Part shown: in pieces, positions 49,441 through 61,534 of the stretch
How the letters are laid out: every line of letters starts with the position of its first letter
Numbering within the stretch: position 1 is the first letter of the stretch
Assembly (NCBI GenBank): GCA_947579665.1
Contig: OX388341.1
Coordinates: 6,128,752 to 6,192,751, forward strand
Length of the DNA stretch: 64,000 nucleotides
Reading direction: 5' to 3'
Source of the DNA: Sympetrum striolatum
Lineage: Eukaryota > Arthropoda > Insecta > Odonata > Libellulidae
The notes under the pieces: generated by a model
Databases searched by the model: none
What the model was told of the DNA's origin: nothing
Seen by the model: the letters and a program-made list of their open reading frames with translations, nothing else
Position numbers and translations under genes: made by a program

Positions 49441-50170
49441 GTTTTTTGTCGGCATCACATAGAGTGAGTCCTAAAAAGAAAAAAAAAATGGATGGAAAAT
49501 ATTCTTAATTTCCGCTGTTAATTATTCGTCTGGCATCGAACCCAGGTCTTCCCAGTCATACTTACTATGCAGCACTATAGAAGATCACCATCTCTGACTG
49601 TGTGTGAAAATTCAACCAAAAATATTGGTTACAACTGCCTCAAACGACGACTTACTTTTCCCTTATATTTCTTATGAGAGAAATGTTAATGTCCTCTGGC
49701 ATCGAACCCAGGAATAGTACGGGCTTATGAAATTTTTTTTCTTAAACCAATTCTTAATATATATCTTCTAGCTGAGCGAAAAGTTCCTTACATTCCGGTA
49801 AGTGCATCAAAAAAATTAATGAAAAACTATCCCCATGCATTTTAAATGCGGGATTTTTGCATCGTCCTAGCATCGAACCCAGGACGTTCTCATTAGTAGT
49901 CATTAATTCTTTTTATAGTTCTTGACCATATCTGTAAGCTCCTTGAATTTCGATTCTCTACCTGTCCGGGAAGTATTATTTAAAAAATTTTGAAAATCGC
50001 CACCATATATCCTTATGGAGAAAATCGGGACTTTGGGGCCTTCTGGAATCGAACCCATGGCACCGAGGTTCAATGTCGGCTTTTTCCTGGAGGTTACACG
50101 TTATGGCCATAACGTCGTAAAAATTTCAAGTCGGTGGCACTTGTGGAACATGCTTAGACTTTTGATCCCC
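49396..50170 (-). mobile_element. E46: beta element lacking one XY dimer, L2 start
   Basis: About 775 bp with four boxes (near 49536, 49702, 49873 and 50048) in order Y, X, unit 2, unit 1. Its full-length relatives E54 and E57 are 1,108 bp with Y-X-Y-X-2-1. The difference, about 333 bp, is one XY dimer. The spacer has a TA tract and a short-type 5' terminus of correct polarity. Confidence 0.83.
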
Positions 50171-50171
50171 A

Positions 50172-50174
<3 letters not shown>

Positions 50175-50206
<32 letters not shown>
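50175..50206. repeat. (TA)n tract
   Basis: About 32 bp of TA between the L2 start of E46 and its 5' terminus. Confidence 0.93.
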
Positions 50207-50208
<2 letters not shown>

Positions 50209-50285
50209 TATATCCGGAGAAGCGTCTATATATCTATTATATATAGATGCTTCTCCGGATTCATTCATGTATCCATATATATATA

Positions 50286-51426
50286 CGAGTGCAATGTAGC
50301 TTGCATACTGCAAGCAGATCGGCAATATTATTTTATTTCGGCATCATATCGAGACGGTCCTCAAAAGAAAAAAAAAGGATTGAAAATATTCTTAAAATTC
50401 GCTTCAATTTTAGCGTCTTGCATCGAACCCGGGTCTTCCTGGTGAACTTACTAAGCGGCACAATAGAAGATAACTATATCTAACTATGTGTGAAAATTCA
50501 AGCAGAAATATTTGCTACAACTGCTTCAAACGACGTTCTACTTTTCACGAATACAAATGGCTCTCTGGATTCGAACCAAGGACGATCGTGGGAATCTAAA
50601 ACATGTTCCTGAAATGTATCAATAATCTCTTTCTGTATGCTGAATTTCAAGTTTCTATATAATTGGGATATGGTTCCAAAAAAATTCTTAAAAATCGGAT
50701 CATTTACTGATTGTAGAGACGCCTGGTGGTAAAACCAGGAAACATCGGTAGCTGTGAATTCACAGTTTGATTAGTAATGACTTGATCTTATCTTATGCAA
50801 AGTTTCAAGTAGATATAATATCGGGAAGCACCTAAAATGTGTTTCCGTAATCTCCATAAGAAATGCATTCAGGAATGTAAATGGCCCTCTGGGATCGAAC
50901 CAAGGACCATAAGGGAATATGTAAAATTTGATTATGAAATATAATTATGATATCTAACGCCATGCCGAATTTCAAGTTTCTATGCCATCGGAAAAGGGTT
51001 AAAAAAAAAACATAAAAATCGCCGCAATTAATTTTAAACGGCCGACATTTGCCCCGTCCTAGCATCGAACCTAGGATAATATTCGTAGATATCTTTATGG
51101 TTTTCTTTTGATATGGGGGGCATCTAGCGATCCCTCGAGTTTCAACTCTCTCCTTTTCCGGGAAGTACCTCAAATAAATTTTCGAAAATCCCCGCCATGT
51201 AATCTTATGGGGAAAATCGCGACTTTGGGGCCTTCTGGAATCGAACCCATGATACCGAAGATCAAAGTCGCTTTTTTCCTGGGGGTTTCACGTTATGGCC
51301 AATACGTGGTAAAAATTTCGAGTCAATGACGTCAGTAGTTTAGCCTGTGAATTAGTATCCTATCTGGGTATCTGGGTATCTGGGTATATCATGAGTGAAT
51401 CCGGAGAAGCATCTATATATAATAGA
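50286..51426 (-). mobile_element. E47: complete alpha element, L1/L2 mosaic
   Basis: Complete TC..CTCG element of about 1,141 bp. Unit 1 is L2 type up to the box, then becomes beta-like L1 (GAAGATCAAAGTCGCTTTTT). The fourth box lost its core (CCTGGTGGTAAAACCAGG at about 50725) but keeps a 6-bp stem. The 3' end reads CGAGTGCAATG where others have CGAGTAAAATG. TATCTGGG repeats precede the 5' terminus. Confidence 0.79.
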
Positions 51427-51442
51427 TATATATATATAGAGA

Positions 51443-52516
51443 GGATACAAACTCACAGCCTAAACCACAAGAGTGATTGAGCTGAAATTTTTACGGCGTA
51501 TTGGCCATAACGTGTAACCACCAGAAAAATTGTGATTTTGAACCTGAGTGTCATGGGTTCGATTCTAGAGGGCCGCAAAGTCCCGATTTTTCCCGTTTAA
51601 ATGCATTGCTTTGATTTTCGTGAATTAAAAAAAAATACTTCCCCTATAGGTAGAGAATTAAAACTCAAGGAGCCTATATATATGAACATGATCTATCGAA
51701 AACATAAATTGGTTTAACGAAAAATATCCTGGGTTCGATGCTAGGTCGGGGCAAAAATCGGCCGTTTAAAATGCGTTGTTGCGTTTTTTAAGATTTTTTT
51801 GGACCCCTTTCCGAATGCATGGAAACTTGAAATTTGGCATCGGGTTAGAAATCATAAATATATTTCATAATAAAATTTTACGTATTCGCTGAGGGTCCTT
51901 GGTTCGATCCCAGAGGGCCATTTGCACTCCACAATGCATTTCTTATGGGGATAACGGAAACAAATTTTAGGTACTTCCCGGCATGCTATCGACTTAAAAC
52001 TTAGCGTGATAGAAGAACCAGTCTTAAAAAATCAAACTATGCATTCATAGCTATCAATGTGTCCTGGGTTCGACACCAGGTGTCTCTGCAATCAGAAGTT
52101 GATCCGATTTATAGGAATTATTTTGAAACCTTTGCCAATAATATAGAAACTTGAAATTTGGCATATGGATTAAGATCATTAATAACTTTCAGAATCATTT
52201 TTTAAATTTACAAGATCGTCCTTGGATCGAGACCCGAGAGCCATTTACATTCGTAAACATTAGAGCGTCTTTTGAGGCAGTTGTAGCCAATATTTCTGCT
52301 TGAATTTTCAGACATAGTTAGAGATGTAGATCTTCTATTGTGCTACATAGTAAGTTCACCAGTAAGATCCGGGTTCGATGCCAGACGATGAAATTTCAGC
52401 GAATTTTAAGAAGAATTTCAATCCTTTTTTTTTCTTTTGAGGACATTCCCGATATGATGCCGATATGAAATTAGTATTGCCGATCTGCTTGCAGTATGCA
52501 AGCTACATTTTACTCG
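51443..52516 (+). mobile_element. E48: alpha element, L1 (GAGA) start
   Basis: Full alpha body, head to head with E47. The fifth box is altered to TTGGATCGAGACC (near 52223). The spacer to E49 holds an inverted short-type 5' terminus and TATATTCATTCATA. Confidence 0.77.
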
Positions 52517-52574
52517 TAATAGATAGGTATATCCGGAGAAGCGTCTATATATAATAGATATATATTCATTCATA

Positions 52575-53651
52575 GGGGATCAAAATTCTAACCATGTTCC
52601 ACAAGTGCCACTGACTTGAAATTTTTACGACGTTATGGCCATGACGTGAAACCTTCAGGAAAAAGCCGACTTTGAACCTCGGTGTCATCGGTTCGATTCT
52701 AGAAGGCCCCAAAGTCCCGATTTTCCCCATAAGATTACATGGCGCGGATTTTCGAAATTTTTTTTGAGACACTTCCCGGAAAAGGAGAGAGTTGAAATTC
52801 AAGGAACCGCTAGATGCCGTACATATCTAAAGAAAACCATAAAGACATCTACGAATATTATCCTTGGTTCGATGCTAGGTCGGGGCAAAAATCGGCCGTT
52901 TAAAATGCATTGTGGCGATTTTTAAGATTTTTTTTGGACCCTGTTCCGATGGCATAGAAACTTGACATTCCGTATGAGGTTAGATACCATAAAAGTATAT
53001 CATAATCGAATTTTACATACTCGCTGATGGTCCTTGGTTCGATCCCAGAGGGAAATTTAAATTCCTCAATGCATTTCTTACGGAGATAACGGAAACAAAT
53101 TTTAGGTACTTCTCGGGAAGATATCGACTTCAAACTTTGCATATAAAAAGATCAAGTCAATACAAATCAAACAGTGCTTTCACAGCTATCAATGATTACT
53201 GGGTTCGACACCAGGTGTCTCTGCAATCAGAAGTTGATCCGATTTTTAGGAATTATTTTGAAACCTTTGCCAATAATATAGAAACTTCAAATTCGGCATA
53301 TAAATAGAGATCATAAATAAAAATCGAAAACATATTTTAGATTTCCAAGATCGTCCTCGGTTCGAATCCAGAGTGCCATTTAAATTCGTAAATATTAGTA
53401 CGTCTTTTGAGGCAGTTGTAGCCCATATTTCTGCTTGAATTTTCACACATAGTTAGAGATGGTGATCTTCTATCGTGCTGCTTAGTGAGTATCACCAGAA
53501 AGACCCGGGTTCGATGCCAGATGATGGAATTTCGGGGAATTTTTAGAAAAATTTCAATCCATGTTTTTCTTTTGATGGCCGTCCCGATATGATGCCGACA
53601 TGAAATGGGTGTTGTCGATCTGCTTGCAGTATGCAAGCAACATTTTACTCG
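52575..53651 (+). mobile_element. E49: alpha element, L2 start
   Basis: Full alpha body. It ends CTCG, followed by only TA before the TC of E50, as if E50 had inserted at the A|T of this flank. Confidence 0.8.
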
Positions 53652-53653
53652 TA

Positions 53654-54778
53654 TCTATTATATATAGACGCTTCTCCGGATATACTTATATATATATACA
53701 CTGGGGATCAAAAGTCTAAGCATGTTCCACAAGTGCCAACGACTTAATATTTTTACGACGTATTGGCCATAACGTGTAGCCTCCAGAAAAAAACCGACTT
53801 TGAACCTCGGTGTCATGGGTTCGATTCCAGAAGGCCCCAAAGTCGTGATTTTGTCCATAAGAATACATGGCGTGGATTTTCGAAAATTTTTTTGAGGCAC
53901 TTCCCGGAAAAGGAGAGAGTTGAAATTCAAGGGACCGCTAGATGCCGTGCATATCTAAGGAAATCCATAAAGACATCTACGAATATTATCCTTGGTTCGA
54001 TGCTAGGTCGGGGCAAACATCGGCCGTTTAAAATGCATTGTGGAGATTTTAAGATTTTTTTTGGACCCTTTTCCGATGGCATAGAAACTTGAAATTCCGT
54101 ATGAGGTTAGATACCATCAAAGTATTTCATAATCAAATTTTATATATTCGCTGATGGTCCTTGGTTCGGTCCCAGAGGGACATTTAAATTCCTCAATGCA
54201 TTTCTTACGGAGATAACGGAAACAAATTTTAGGTACTTCCCGGCACGATATCGACTTCAAACTTTGCAAATAAAAAGATCAAGTCCATACAAATCAAACG
54301 GTGCATTCACAGCTATCAATATGTCCTGGGTTCGACACCAGGTGTCTCTGCAATCAGAAGTTGATCCGATTTTTAGGAATTATTTTGAAACCTTTCCCAA
54401 TAACATAGAAACTTGAAATTCGGCATATAGATAGAGATCATAGACAAAATTCAGAAACATATTTTAGATTTCCAAGATCGTCCTTGGTTCGAACCCAGAG
54501 AGCCATTTAAATTCGTGAAAATTAAAACGTCTTTTGAGGCAGTTGTAGCCCATATTTCTGCATGAATTTTCACACATAGTTAGAGATGGTGATCTTCTAT
54601 TGTGCTGCTTAGTGAGTATCACCAGAAAGACCCGGGTTCGATGCAAGACGATGGAATTTCAGGGAATTTTAAGAAATATTTCAATCCATTTTTTTCTTTT
54701 GATGGCCGTCCCGATATGATGCCGACATGATAATAGTGTTGTCGATCAGCTTGCAGTATGCAAGCAACATTTTACTCG
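53654..54778 (+). mobile_element. E50: complete alpha element, L2 start
   Basis: Complete TC..CTCG element of about 1,125 bp starting two bases after the CTCG of E49. Third box GGTTCGGTCCC, last box GGTTCGATGCA (both slightly off consensus). The spacer to E51 has an inverted short-type terminus. Confidence 0.81.
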
Positions 54779-54827
54779 TATATATATATAGGTATATCCG
54801 GAGAAGCGTCTATATATAATAGATATA

Positions 54828-55903
54828 GGGGATCAAAAGTCTAACCATGTTCCACAAGTGCCAACGACTTGAAATTTTTACGACGTATTGGCCAATACGT
54901 GTAACATCCAGAAAAAATCCGACTTTGAACCTCGGTGTCATGGGTTCGATTCCAGTAGGCCCCAAAGTCGTGATATTGTCCATAAGGATACATGGTGGGG
55001 ATTTTTGAAAATTTTTTTGAGGCACTTCCCGGAAAAGTAGAGAGTTGAAATTCGAGGGACCGCTAGATGCCGTGCATATCTAAAGGAAACCATAAAGACA
55101 TCTACGAATATTATCCTTGGTTCGATGCTAGGTTGGGGCAAAAATCGGCCGTTTAAAATGCATTGTGGCGATTTTTAAGATTTTTTTTGGACCCTTTTCC
55201 GATGGCATAGAAACTTGAAATTCCGTATAAGGTTAGATACCATAAAAGTATTTCATAATCAAATTTTACATATTCGCTGATGGTCCTTGGTTCGATCCCA
55301 GAGGGACATTTAAATTCCTCAATGCATTTCTTACGGAGATAACGGAAACAAATTTTAGGTATTTGCCGACACGATATCGACGTCAAACTTTGCATATAAA
55401 AATATCAAGTCCATACAAATCAAACAGTGTATTCACAGCTATCAATGTGTCCTGGGTTCGACACCAGATATCTCTGCAATCAGAAGTTGATCTGATTTTT
55501 AGGAATTATTTTGAAACCTTTCCCTATAATATAGAAACTTGAAATTCGGCATATAGATAGAGATCATAAGTTAAATTCTGAAAAATATTTTAGATTTCCA
55601 AGATCGTCCTTGGTTCGAATCCAGAGAGCCATTTAAATTCGTGAAAATTAGAACGTCTTTTGAGGCAGTTGTAGCCCATATTTCTGCTTGAATTTTCACA
55701 CATAGTTCGAGATGGTGATCTTCTATTGTGCTGCTTAGTGAGTATCACCAGAAAGACCCGGGTTCGATGCCAGACGATGGAATTTCAGGGAATTTTAAGA
55801 AATTTTCAATCTATTTTTTTCGTTTGATGGCCGTCCCGATATGATGCCGACATGAAAATAGTGTTGTCGATCTGCTTGCAGTATGCAAGCAACATTTTAC
55901 TCG
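54828..55903 (+). mobile_element. E51: alpha element, L2 start
   Basis: Full alpha body with a perfect 18-bp subterminal palindrome at 54883-54900, using TATTGGCCAATA instead of the TTATGGCCATAA seen in E28. It is a close relative of E50 and E53. Confidence 0.8.
54883..54900. repeat. 5' subterminal palindrome of E51
   Basis: ACGTATTGGCCAATACGT, a perfect palindrome. Relative to E28 both arms are changed in a matched way, so symmetry is kept. Confidence 0.92.
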
Positions 55904-55971
55904 TATATATATATAACTTATAGGTATATCTGGAGAAGCGTCTATATATAATAGATATATTTATATATATA

Positions 55972-57129
55972 CGAGTAAAATGTTGCTTGCATACTGCAAG
56001 CAGATCGACAACACTAATTTCATATCGGCATCATATCGGGACGGACATCAAAAGAAAAAAAAAATTCAAAATATTCGTAGAATTCGCTGCAATTTAATCG
56101 CCTGGCAGCGAACCCCGGTCTTCCTGGTGTACTTACTATGCAGCAAAATAGAAGATTACCATATCAAACTATGTGTGAAAATTCAAGCAAAACTATTAGG
56201 TTCAACTACCTCAAACGACGTCCTACTATTCACATACACTCCTTATTTGAGAAATTATAATGTGCTCTGGCATCGAACCCAGGAACAGCATGGTCTTATC
56301 TATTTTTTTTCTTAAACAAAGTGTTAATATACATCTTCCATCTAAGCAAGAGCTCCCTTACATATCGATAAATGCATAAAAAAATTATGAAAAGATACCC
56401 CATAGTATTATATACGGGGGATATTTTTACCGCCCGGCATCGAACCCGGGTCTTTCAGGCAATACTTTCTATGCAGCACAACAGAAAAACACCATCTCTA
56501 ACCGCGCATGCAAATTCAAGCAGAAATATTGGTTACAACTGCCTCAAATGACGTCCTACTTTTCCTTTATATTCCTTATGAGAGAAACGTTATAGTGCTC
56601 TGGCTTCGAACCCAGGAACAGTACGGTCTTATGAAAATTTTTTTTAAAACTTATTCGTACCATACATCTTCCAGCCAAGCACGAACATCCTATCATTTCG
56701 ATAAGTGCATCTAAAAAAATAATGAAAAACGGCTCCCATGTATTTTAAAGGGCAGATCTTTGCATCGTCCTAGCATCGAACCCAGGATAACTTTTGTAAA
56801 AGTCATTGATGTTTTCGAAAGTCCAAGACCATAAATATAGGCACCTTGAGTTTTACTTCTCTACCTATCCGGAAAGTATTTTTTTTAATTCCCGAAAATC
56901 ACGGCAATGCATTCAAACGGGAAAAATCGGGACTTTGGGGCCCTCTGGAATCGAACCTATGACACTGAGGATCAAAGTCTCTTTTTTCCTGGGGGTTTCA
57001 CGTTATGGCCAATATGTCATAAAAATTTCAGATCAATGACACTTGTAGTTTAGGCTGTGAATTTGTATCCTATCTATCTATATAGGTATATATATGAATG
57101 AATCCGGAGAAGCATCTATATATAATAGA
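55972..57129 (-). mobile_element. E52: complete beta element, L1 start
   Basis: Complete TC..CTCG element of about 1,158 bp, nearly identical to E19, E34 and E41. It is separated from the tail of E51 by a spacer (55904-55971) holding an inverted short-type 5' terminus. Confidence 0.82.
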
Positions 57130-57135
57130 TATATA

Positions 57136-58211
57136 GGGGATCAAAATTCTAGCCATGTTCAACAAGTGCCAACGACTTGAAATTTTTACGACGTTATGGC
57201 CATGACGTGTAAACTCCAGGAAAAAGCCGACTTTGAACCTCGGTGTCATGGGTTCGATTCCAGAAGGCCCCAAAGTCCCGATTTTCTCCGTAAGGATACA
57301 TGGCGGGGATTTTCGAAAATTTTTTTGAGGCACTTCCCGGAAAAGGAGAGATTTGAAATTCAAGGGACCGCTAGATGCCGTGCATATCTAAAGGAAACCA
57401 TAAAGACATCTACGAATATTATCCTTGGTTCGATGCTAGGTCGGGGCAAAAATCGGCCGTTTAAAATGCATTGTGGCGATTTTTAAGATTTTTTTTGGAC
57501 CCTTTTCTGATGGCATAGAAACTTGAAATTCGGTATGAGGTTAGATACCATAAAAATATATCATAATCGAATTTTACATATTCGCTGATGGTCCTTGGTT
57601 CGATCCCAGAGGGACATTTGCATTCCTCAATGCATTTCTTACGGAGATAACGGAAACAAATTTTAGGTACTTCCCGGCACGATATCGACTTCAAACTTTG
57701 CATATAGAAAGATCAAGTCAATACAAATCAAACAGTGCATTCACAGCTATCAATGTGTCCTTGGGTCGACACCAGGTGTCTCTGAAATCAGAAGTTTATC
57801 CGATATTTAGGAATTTATTTGAAACCTTTGCCAATAATATACAAACTTCAAATTCAGCATATAGATAGAGATTATAAATAACTTTCAAAAACATTTTTTA
57901 GATTTCCAAGATCGTCCTTGGTTCGAATCCAGAGAGCCATTTAAATTCGTGAAAATTAGAACGTCTTTTGAGGCAGTTGTAGTCCATATTTCTGCTTGAA
58001 TTTTCACACATAGTTAGAGATGGTGATGTTCTATTGTGCTGCATAGTAAGGTCACAGTAAAGACCCGGGTTCGATGCCAGACGATGGAATTTCAGCGAAT
58101 TTCAAGAAAAATTTCAATCCATTTTTTTCTTTTGATGGCCGTCCCAATATGATGCCGACATGAAAATAGTGTTGTCGATCTGCTTGCAGTATGCAAGCAA
58201 CATTTTACTCG
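57136..58211 (+). mobile_element. E53: alpha element, L2 start
   Basis: Full alpha body. From about 57584 to its end it is identical to E56, while its first third differs from E56. The fourth box is degenerate (TTGGGTCGACACC) in both copies. Confidence 0.8.
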
Positions 58212-59371
58212 TAATAGATATATAGGTATATCCGGAGAAGCGTCTATATATATATACGAGTAAAATGTTGCTTGCATACTGCAAGCACATCGATAACAAA
58301 AGTTTTTTGTCGGCATCACATAGAGTGAGTCCTCAAAAGAAAAAAAATGGTTGGAAAATATTCTTAATTTCCGCTGCAATTTATTCGTCTGACATCGAAC
58401 CCTGGACTTCCCGGTCATACTTACTATGCAGCACCATAGAAGATCACCATCTGTAACTATGTGTGAAAATTCAAGTAGAAAAATAAACTTCAACTGCCTC
58501 AAACGACGTCCTACGTTTCACTTATATTCCTTATGAGAGAAATGCTAATGTGCTCTGGCATCGAACCCGGGAATAGTACGGTGTTATCTTAATTTTTTTC
58601 TAAAACCAATTCTTTTCATACATCTTCCAGCCGAGTACGAACTTCCTATAATTTTGATAAGTTCATCAAAAAAATAATGAAATACTTAATCATTGTATTT
58701 TAAACGGGAGACATATTTACCGCCCGTCATCGAACCCGGATCTTTCTGGTAATACTTCCTATGCAACATAATAGAAGATCACTATCTCTAACTATGTGTG
58801 AAAATTCGAGCAGAAATATTGGCTGCAACTGCCTCAAACGACGTCCTACTTTTCCCTTATATTCCTTATGAGAGAAATGTTAATGTGCTCTGGCATCGAA
58901 CCAAGGAATAGTACGGGCTTAAAAATTTTTTTTCCTTAAACTTATTCCTAATATATATCTTCTAGCTGAGCGAAAAGTTCCTTACATTCCGGTAAGTGCA
59001 TCAAAAAAATTAATGACAAACTATCCCCATGCATTTTAAATGCGGGATTTTTGCATCGTCCTAGCATCGAACCCAGGACGTTCTAATTAGTAATCATTAT
59101 TGTTTATAATAGTTCTTGACCATATTTGTAAGCTCCTTGAATTTCGATTCTCTACCTGTCCAGGAAGTTTTATTTAAAAAATCTTGAAAATCGCCACCAT
59201 GTATCCTTATGGAGAAAATCGTGACTTTGGGGCCTTCCGGAATCGAACCCATGACACCGAGGTTCAATGTCGGCTTTTTCCTGGAGGTTACACGTCATGG
59301 TCATAACGTCGTAAAAATTTCAAGTCGGTGGCACTTGTGGAACATGGTTAGACTTTTGATTTCCAGTGTAT
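57584..59371. repeat. Segmental duplication, copy 1
   Basis: About 1,788 bp in which I found no difference from 60907-62694 (offset 3,323 bp). It covers the last two thirds of E53, the spacer and all of E54. The left limit is 13 bp before the unit-3 B-box. The right limit is in the TA tract after E54. Confidence 0.9.
58257..59364 (-). mobile_element. E54: beta element, L2 start
   Basis: Six boxes (near 58397, 58562, 58731, 58901, 59069 and 59238) spaced about 165-170 bp. The L2 start is TTGATTTCC instead of TTGATCCCC. It is identical to E57 by duplication, and it is the full-length relative of E46. Confidence 0.81.
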
Positions 59372-59384
59372 ATATATATAAGTA
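59365..59384. other. Empty site for E58
   Basis: CCAGTGTATATATATATAAGTACGAG spans this point: host sequence with an uninterrupted TA run between E54 and E55. The duplicated locus at 62688-63843 has the same two sides interrupted by E58. The break falls between A and T. Confidence 0.8.
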
Positions 59385-60384
59385 CGAGTAAAATGTAGCT
59401 TGCATACTGCAAGCAGATCGACAACACTAATTTCATATCGGCATCATATCGGGACGGACATCAAAAGAAAGAAAGAAACATTCAAAATATTCGTAGAATT
59501 CGCTGCAATTTAATCGCCTGGCAGCGAACCCCGGTCTTCCTGGTGTACTTACTATGCAGCAAAACAGAAGATAACCATATCAAACTATGTGTGAAAATTC
59601 AAGCAAAACTAGGTCGAGGCAAAAATTGGCCGTTTAAAACGCATTGTGGCGATTTTTAAGATTTTTTTGGACCCTTTCCCGATTGCAAGGAAACTTGATA
59701 TTCGGAATGAGGTTGGAGATCATACATACATTTCATAAGCAAATTTTTCATATTCGCTGATGGTCCTTGGTTCGATCCCAGAGGGCCATTTACATTCCTC
59801 CATGCATTTCTCATGGAGACAACAGTAAAAAGTTTTAGGTACTTCCCGGCATGATATCGACTTCAAAATTTGTATGAAATAGGATGAACTCCTAATAAGT
59901 CATACTGTGCATTCACAGCTACCAATATTTCCTGGTTTCGACACTAGGCGTCTCCACAATCAGTAAATTATCCGATTTTTAAAAATTAATTTAAACCCCT
60001 TCCCAATAATATTAAAACATGTAATTAGGCATATAGATAGAGAACATAGATAAATTTTTAAAACGTGTTTTAAATTTCCTAGATCGTCCTTGGTTCGAAT
60101 CCAGAGAGCAATTTACATTATTGAAAAGTAGGACGTCGTTTGAGGCAGTTGGAGCCAATATATCTGCTTGAATTTTCACACATAGTAAGAGATGGTGATT
60201 TTCTGTTGTGCTGCATTGTAGGTTCAACAGGAAGGCCTAGGTTCGATGCCAGACGATTAAATTACAGCGAATTTTAAGAATATTTTCAATCCTTTTTTTC
60301 TCTTTTGAGGGCCGTCCCGATATGATGCCGACATTTAATTACTGTTTTCGATCTGCTTGCAGTATGCAAGCTACATTTTACTCG
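59385..60384. mobile_element. E55: chimeric element with two 3' ends
   Basis: Starts as a minus-strand beta element (CGAG, hairpin, one box near 59524). At about 59610/59611 it switches to plus-strand alpha sequence from just after the unit-2 box, and continues through units 3-6 to a second hairpin and CTCG. It therefore has inverted 3' ends and no 5' end, in a fold-back form of about 1,000 bp. The alpha half has boxes near 59768, 59934, 60092 and 60240. E59 starts as a copy of it. Confidence 0.82.
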
Positions 60385-60458
60385 TATATATGAATGAATT
60401 CGGAGAAGTATCTATATATAATAGATATCCGGAGAAGCGTCTATATATAATAGATATA

Positions 60459-61534
60459 GGGGATCAAAAGTCTAACCATGTTCCACAAGTGCCACCGACT
60501 TGAAATTTTTACCACGTTATGGCCATGACGTGTAGCCTCCAGGAAAAAGCCGACATTGAACCTCGGTGTCATGGGTTCGATTCCAGAAGGCCCCTAAGTC
60601 ACGATTTTGGCAATAAGAATACATGGCGGGGATTTTCGAAATTTTTTTTGAGGCACTTCCGGAAAAAGGAGAGATTTGAAATTCAAGGGATCGCTAGATG
60701 CCGTGCATATCTAAAGGAAACCATAAAGACATCTACGAATATTATCCTTGGTTCGATGCTAGGTCGGGGCAAAAATCGGCCGTTTAAAATGCATTGTGGC
60801 GATTTTTAAGATTTTTTTTTGACCCTTTCCCGATGGCATAGAAATTTGAAATTCGGTATGAGGTTAGATACCATAAAAATATATCATAATCGAATTTTAA
60901 ATATTTGCTGATGGTCCTTGGTTCGATCCCAGAGGGACATTTGCATTCCTCAATGCATTTCTTACGGAGATAACGGAAACAAATTTTAGGTACTTCCCGG
61001 CACGATATCGACTTCAAACTTTGCATATAGAAAGATCAAGTCAATACAAATCAAACAGTGCATTCACAGCTATCAATGTGTCCTTGGGTCGACACCAGGT
61101 GTCTCTGAAATCAGAAGTTTATCCGATATTTAGGAATTTATTTGAAACCTTTGCCAATAATATACAAACTTCAAATTCAGCATATAGATAGAGATTATAA
61201 ATAACTTTCAAAAACATTTTTTAGATTTCCAAGATCGTCCTTGGTTCGAATCCAGAGAGCCATTTAAATTCGTGAAAATTAGAACGTCTTTTGAGGCAGT
61301 TGTAGTCCATATTTCTGCTTGAATTTTCACACATAGTTAGAGATGGTGATGTTCTATTGTGCTGCATAGTAAGGTCACAGTAAAGACCCGGGTTCGATGC
61401 CAGACGATGGAATTTCAGCGAATTTCAAGAAAAATTTCAATCCATTTTTTTCTTTTGATGGCCGTCCCAATATGATGCCGACATGAAAATAGTGTTGTCG
61501 ATCTGCTTGCAGTATGCAAGCAACATTTTACTCG
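60459..61534 (+). mobile_element. E56: alpha element, L2 start
   Basis: Full alpha body. The first part (to about 60906) differs from E53 at many bases. The rest is identical to E53. The spacer before it holds a decayed long-type (GAATTCGGAGAAGTATC) and a short-type 5' terminus, both inverted. Confidence 0.8.

Noticed and set aside
59384..60386. Complete minus-strand beta element
   Set aside because: Only its first about 226 bp are beta. After 59610 the strand and type change, so it is described as a chimera.
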